From: Neurospora crassa OR74A
Taxonomy: Eukaryota > Ascomycota > Sordariomycetes > Sordariales > Sordariaceae
Direction: 5' to 3'
Length of the DNA stretch: 64,000 nt
NCBI RefSeq assembly: GCF_000182925.2
Contig: NC_026501.1
Location: 8,721,917 to 8,785,916 of the forward strand
Below the pieces are notes generated by a model. That model was not told where the DNA came from and did not search any database. It saw only the letters and a list, made by a program, of their open reading frames with translations. Of this stretch, positions 59,635 to 64,000 are shown piece after piece. Position 1 is the first letter of the stretch, and each line of letters opens with the position of its first letter. The position numbers and the translations under genes were made by a program.

Positions 59635-60860
59635 TGTGCGTGGGTTGTTTCGGCGTAGCTAGCACTGCGGCCCGGGGTCGGATATACAATCGCGTAGGAG
59701 ACGGACGGGGCCCGCGCGGAGGAGGGCTGGGTGGGCGTTTAAATATTGACAGCGCGTTCACAGCAACATCGCCAAATCTCTTGCCCCAGCCGAGGTTCGC
59801 CAGCTGAGCCAGCTCTATGGGGTTACATGAATGGTCTGTGCAATCCCAGTCTCGCCGTCCATCACGACGCTGATCCGTTGATGCGAGTGATTCAGCTGCT
59901 TCCCAATTAGCGCCATTGTTGGGATCATTCCGGCCGTTTGTGAGTTTGTTGTTGCGATTCGCTGGCAGTCATGTGTCTTGGCGAACTCCCGACAATGACA
60001 AAGGTTTGATGTTTCCTCTCAAGAAGTTGTTGGTCAGGACAAGGAAGAGGAAATTGGGGACCGGTGGAGTTTGTGGGAAAGAAGCTGGAGTCATTAACCT
60101 TCTCACGTCAGACGGCATGATCCGCCCGGGGGTACCTACCTGCCCCTTGCTGCCCTGTCACAACTGTGCTGCCCTACAGATGCCAAGCCGTACCTGGAAG
60201 TCGCGCGGGGTTGTGATACACCTCCTTCCATTTCTAGAGGTAGGTAATTCCCATTCATCTTTCCATCTTTCGATTGCTTGCTCTGGTCTAAGACGGGCAA
60301 GAACAAGATAGAGCAAGCGACGAGTTCAAGAACGACTGGATGTCCTGTGGTCTGCCGGGAGGCCTACCGATCATGTTCTCTTTCGATGAGAAGGTTGATC
60401 TTCCAGTGAGCATAACTTAGTTCTATCACTAGACCCAATCAATCATCAACCGTCTGGTGACTCTGGTCCCTCCCTTACTCTGTCACCAGAATTTTGTCGC
60501 CATCACCGGTGAACCCGCAGCTATTGTCGCTCTTCAGGCTGAATCCCTTATCAACCCCGCTATCACTGGAAGTAACCGCTTTCCACCGTTGCGGGCTCGA
60601 CGGCGACCTTCGAGATACCTTCACATCCGAGCCAACGTCCGAACCAGGCCTTACGTTTGAACCACGGCATTGCGCTCCTCAAAAAGCAAGTACTATAACC
60701 GAGCTGTCTTTCCCCAAGATCATTGTTGCTAACTATCATCATCCTGCTGAAGAACTCCCGTCTTCCTGCCTATCGCTCTTCGTACTCGACCGCAAGCCTC
60801 TTCTGTCTCCTCCTGAGGGCCCGTTGTGGGTACTTGAAACGTATTTGAAGCACAACAACG
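59635..60860. other. monooxygenase promoter and 1.2-kb spacer
   Basis: ATATTTAAA at about 59739-59747 (minus strand), some 110 bp upstream of the monooxygenase ATG, is a TATA-like element. The rest to 60860 shows only short frames. Confidence 0.4.
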
Positions 60861-61283
60861 ATGGCGGAAAATCACACCATGCCGCAATTGACAGCGCAAG
60901 GTGTACATCCGCCTCTTCCAAGCCCTAGCTTCACGCTTATACCAGCATCTCCTTCTAGGCTGGAGACATCTATCCACTCCGAAGAGGCACCTTCAGAGAC
61001 AACATTGGTTCAAGAAGCCCTCCCTCAAACTCCACAAAAAGCGTTGCAAACATACCTTCATAGCTTTGACCTAGAGCAGCAGAGTTATGACTCCCAAGAC
61101 GGCACGGGTAGCTTCCAGGGACTCTACTAGTGGCAGAAAGAAACGGACAGTGACATAGGAGCGCCAAAGCCAAACTTGCGGACCATTGCAGACGTATGCT
61201 GCAGCATATTTCTGATCCTGATGGCGCTATTGGGTATTGTGATATTCTTCTACTTTCTTTCTGGACGTTATTTCCACCCGTGA
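60861..61283 (+). pseudogene. membrane-protein relic with in-frame TAG
   Basis: ATG at 60861 opens a Pro/Ser/Thr/Glu-rich cytosolic-type N-terminus of 89 codons ending at a TAG (61128-61130). The same frame then continues with a polar stretch and a clear membrane helix (SIFLILMALLGIVIFFYF) to a TGA at 61281-61283. Protein-like sequence goes on in another frame (KLPVGTTLRWF). No workable intron removes the TAG. This is the layout of the N-terminal part of a fungal multi-pass protein, now broken. A CAG-to-TAG change would fit. A working short protein ending at the TAG is the alternative. Confidence 0.4.
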
Positions 61284-62488
61284 TGCCGGAAAGCTACCAG
61301 TTGGAACAACGCTGCGTTGGTTCTGTTCTGTTGGACAATGGGTATCGGGGTCACAGCACACAAACCTGATGCGAGGTAATACTCGAGTCGCGGTTATATC
61401 TCTACCTAATAGACCTAAGTAATAGTAATCGACGTTATTCGCTGCACCCTGTGCATGCTGGCTTAGTCTAGAGTTCTTTATCAACAGATCAAAAAGTCAT
61501 GCAATGGATCATGGGGTACCGTATCCTTTACTTTTTCTGCACAGCACCGCCAAACGCCTCTCCTGCCATCAAAACGCACATACGCCATTTCCTGGTCAGC
61601 TTGTAGGTTCCATGATTCCTATCCCAACAAATAGATCACCAGCGCTCAGAAAATCACAGACCTAATCTCTAACTGAAGACCTTTGAGGAACAACCCCAAA
61701 GTATCCCCTGTCCGGCGTAACCAACTAGGTGCCCATTGGCTGTGAAGAATCTGATGTAGCCACACACCTCATTATCTCGCAAAGTTTCTGGATTCTTAAG
61801 CGGAAGTCCATACCCGTTTGCAGCCCAGTCAAGTGGATGAAGTTGATTTCCTCTTGTTTTGGGTGTCCATTGTCGAGGCATTCAAAGACGAGCTGCTCCT
61901 GTAAGTCGCATGTGTCTATCTGCTGCCTTCCAGCTTTCAAAGTCAACTATCATGATATAATCGGCACCTCTTTACGAAATCTCCACAGTCGTTGTCTTCA
62001 GCATAATTATGTTGATATGACCAGTCACAAAGTTTAAGCACTGCCCTCCCACAGTTATGGATACCTGCGTTCAGTATTGTCTTCGCTACCGTCGGAGATA
62101 GTGCTGACCCATATTGATAGGAGACTTGCGGATCATCGCGTGCCCGGAAAGGCGTATATGCCTCCCCGGACCCAATTATCCATTGTTCTCAACTGGTTGT
62201 TCCAAATATCTCTCACTCTAGTCGGGCACCTGTGAAGGGAGGCCCTCGAGCACACTGAGACAGTTTTCCAGCATCGTTCGGCAACAACTGGGAAACACCA
62301 GACCTACATACCATCCACAAGAACCGCACTGCGATTTTCACGCATACCTATGTTATGAATCTACCATAGTAACGCTTCAGTGGAAAGTTGTTAGCAAGAA
62401 ACTCCTATAGAGACAACAGAGCAAATCGTGTGTCCCGAGGATCAGTCGCCTTGTGGGTTCGTGCAAAACACAACATATCGAGAGTATA
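61284..62488. other. spacer with short protein-like fragments
   Basis: Minus-strand frames at 61946-61725 and 61881-61669 overlap and look protein-like but match nothing I know; they may be further gene debris. Confidence 0.3.
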
Positions 62489-63047
62489 TCAGTCATCAGC
62501 CACGTATGGCGGCCAACTCCAGTTCTTGTCGTCAACGGAGATGAAGCCTCCCCAGACACGGAGCACGATGCGAAGGACGAGGAGCAGAGCAGCGACTGTG
62601 GGCAGTAGTTCAATGTACCAGTTCTCAGTCTCTCCTGCTGGGCGAGAATCAACGTTTATGTGCAGCGATCGGAACTTCGGCCACTCGATCGATGAGTCGT
62701 CTATATACCTACCGCAGTTGAGCAAGGCGGGGAAGCGTCGGTTCATCCCGCATGCTTCAAGCCCCATAGTAAACTTTTTGAAGTACCCAAATGCGTGAGG
62801 ACCAAGGACGAGCGGAGGTAGTACTCGCCGATCATGTCCCTAAAATGTACCATAGACTGGCTGTCATATCAGAGATATGATGTTTATGGAGCTTGCCGAC
62901 CGGCCTTGCGATGACGACGACAATACTGTACGATGAAATCAATGGCGGCGTCAATGACAAGATTGAAGATAACTCAAGTATGTAGATGCGGAACATCAGT
63001 GTAACTTGGCTGTTGCGCTCCCAGATATCATTCTGGTTCGGATGCAG
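62489..63047 (-). CDS. 3' exons of a multi-pass membrane protein, unknown family
   Basis: Two exons are supported: 63047-62901 (after a CCAG 3' splice site) and 62839-62489 (after ATTTTAG), joined in phase 0 across a 61-nt intron whose donor (GTCGGC) is weak. They give LHPNQNDIWERNSQVTLMFRIYILELSSIL-type sequence with a membrane helix and a second one (ISSYSIVVVIARP), a soluble loop with SLHINVDSRPAGETENWYIELLP, and a third helix (TVAALLLVLRIVLRVW), ending SWPPYVADD. This reads as a real membrane protein. Upstream exons probably lie in 63050-63800 but I could not fix them. It may be a divergent partner of the membrane relic at 60861. Confidence 0.4.
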
Positions 63048-64000
63048 CTGGAATCAATCCGTACCGTCCGATCAATGTGAACTGAACGAACGGGGAGATA
63101 TGCCAGGTAACGAAGTCACGAAGGGCCGAATAACAGGTTGTAAGTGGGTTACGAACAAAGTGGCGGCAGAAAGGCACCTCTTGCTGAGATGAAGGATCCA
63201 ACCCTACGACGTATCTAATCGAGATCTTGAGAACCGAGACGGGATTGGGGAAGATGAAGTGGATAGATAGATAGCATTGGGAGATACTTTCCATCGTGCG
63301 ATGCTGACGTCGTCGTGATAGCGCTTGATGAGGCGGAGGTTTCTTTTTGAGAATGTGCTCCGAGAGGAACAGAACTTCAACAGTATCTTTGCATCCAATG
63401 CCGGCACGAAATGGATCAATCGGATGAGTTCCTTGGACTGGAGAGGTTTTGTTGACGTACCTAAATGGGGAGGGAGTTCCTCGTTCGAGGCGCGGGGGGA
63501 ACCCGAAGTCTCGACCTCAACATCCATCCATGATCTCACCCTACTTCGCGGCCCACCGCCCACCAGACACCCGGTCGGCTCAACATCTTGATTCTCTGGA
63601 GGTTGTGCTGTGGAGTCGTAAACCCTTCGCTGCTTAAATGATCTTGCGATCTTGACGACAATCGGTTCTTTGAGGTGGTATGTAAACAATCGATTGCTCG
63701 CAGGCCACAAAAGGACCAAAGTTGAACGCTAACTAGCTCGCGCGGGAAATACGATCGAGATCTCGGGACGTGGAAAAGATCATGCGTTACATTTTGCCTC
63801 AACGTCGTCAACGGCATCGGAAGGAATTATCCGTACCGTCGTTACATTTTGGACGGATTTAAGGCACTGCAGTCAGTAGTGCCTCGCTACGCCACTCACT
63901 ATGTACAGTAGAAACCTCTGCTTCATGCAAATACTACCTTTTACAAAACCCTTCTCTTTCGCAAAAGGATTTTGACTGCCAGCATTTTCCTCTGGTGTGC
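63048..64000. other. probable upstream exons and promoter, unresolved
   Basis: Minus-strand frames 63719-63204 and 63294-63028 overlap in different frames and carry hydrophobic and basic stretches; some are likely 5' exons of the preceding gene. No splice set joined cleanly. Confidence 0.25.

Noticed and set aside
1-64000. CRISPR array, integrase, or bacterial-type defence genes
   Set aside because: None seen; the window is eukaryotic with spliced genes throughout.

Overview
The window looks like nuclear DNA of a filamentous ascomycete (Pezizomycotina, most likely Sordariomycetes and probably Sordariales). Genes are split by short introns of about 50-150 nt with GT..AG ends and CTAAC/CTGAC-type branch points. 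Intergenic spacers are long. The gene families are typical of filamentous fungi: CFEM, GH75 chitosanase, fungal rhodopsin-like receptor, Zn2Cys6 factor, NACHT/ankyrin NLR. Two intact tRNA genes are present. I joined exons by eye and checked that every intact model keeps one reading frame; transcripts would settle the uncertain junctions.

Layout. 0-0.7 kb: 3' end of a C2H2 zinc-finger gene that starts outside the window. 1.4-1.9 kb: small acidic protein. 3.9-10.5 kb: a block of secreted and wall genes: a Cys-rich protein with a Gly/Lys repeat tail (+), then on the minus strand a CFEM GPI protein, a GH75 chitosanase and a six-exon secreted orphan. 12.4-16.3 kb: housekeeping, with NAD-malic enzyme and ribosomal protein uL14. 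16.9-18.1 kb: secreted alpha/beta hydrolase. 18.7-19.2 kb: possible gene relic. 19.6-21.4 kb: rhodopsin-like 7TM protein. 22.3-24.1 kb: decayed F-box gene. 25.6-28.1 kb: a small protein of unknown function and a 107-aa cysteine-rich secreted protein. 30.7-39.2 kb: divergent pair of MTC1 (telomere capping maintenance) and a 1652-aa AT-hook nuclear protein. 41.7-46.0 kb: 1389-aa NLR. 47.1 kb: tRNA-Leu(AAG) with intron. 48.5-51.7 kb: 990-aa Zn2Cys6 transcription factor. 54.1-54.8 kb: Nudix hydrolase. 55.9 kb: tRNA-Arg(TCT). 56.8-64 kb: accessory stretch with a decayed vanillyl-alcohol-oxidase-like gene, an intact Baeyer-Villiger-type monooxygenase, a membrane-protein relic and the 3' exons of a multi-pass membrane protein.

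How the parts relate. The 3.9-10.5 kb block is a surface and secretome neighbourhood (wall binding, chitosan cleavage, anchored proteins). The NLR and the C2H2 fragment belong to families linked to fungal self/non-self recognition. The 56-64 kb region mixes intact and broken genes and behaves like a turnover zone. I did not find a new multi-gene system that I can defend. The best leads are the repeat-tailed secreted protein, the six-exon secreted orphan with very short introns, the uncharacterised AT-hook protein, and a GC-AG intron in the decayed F-box gene.
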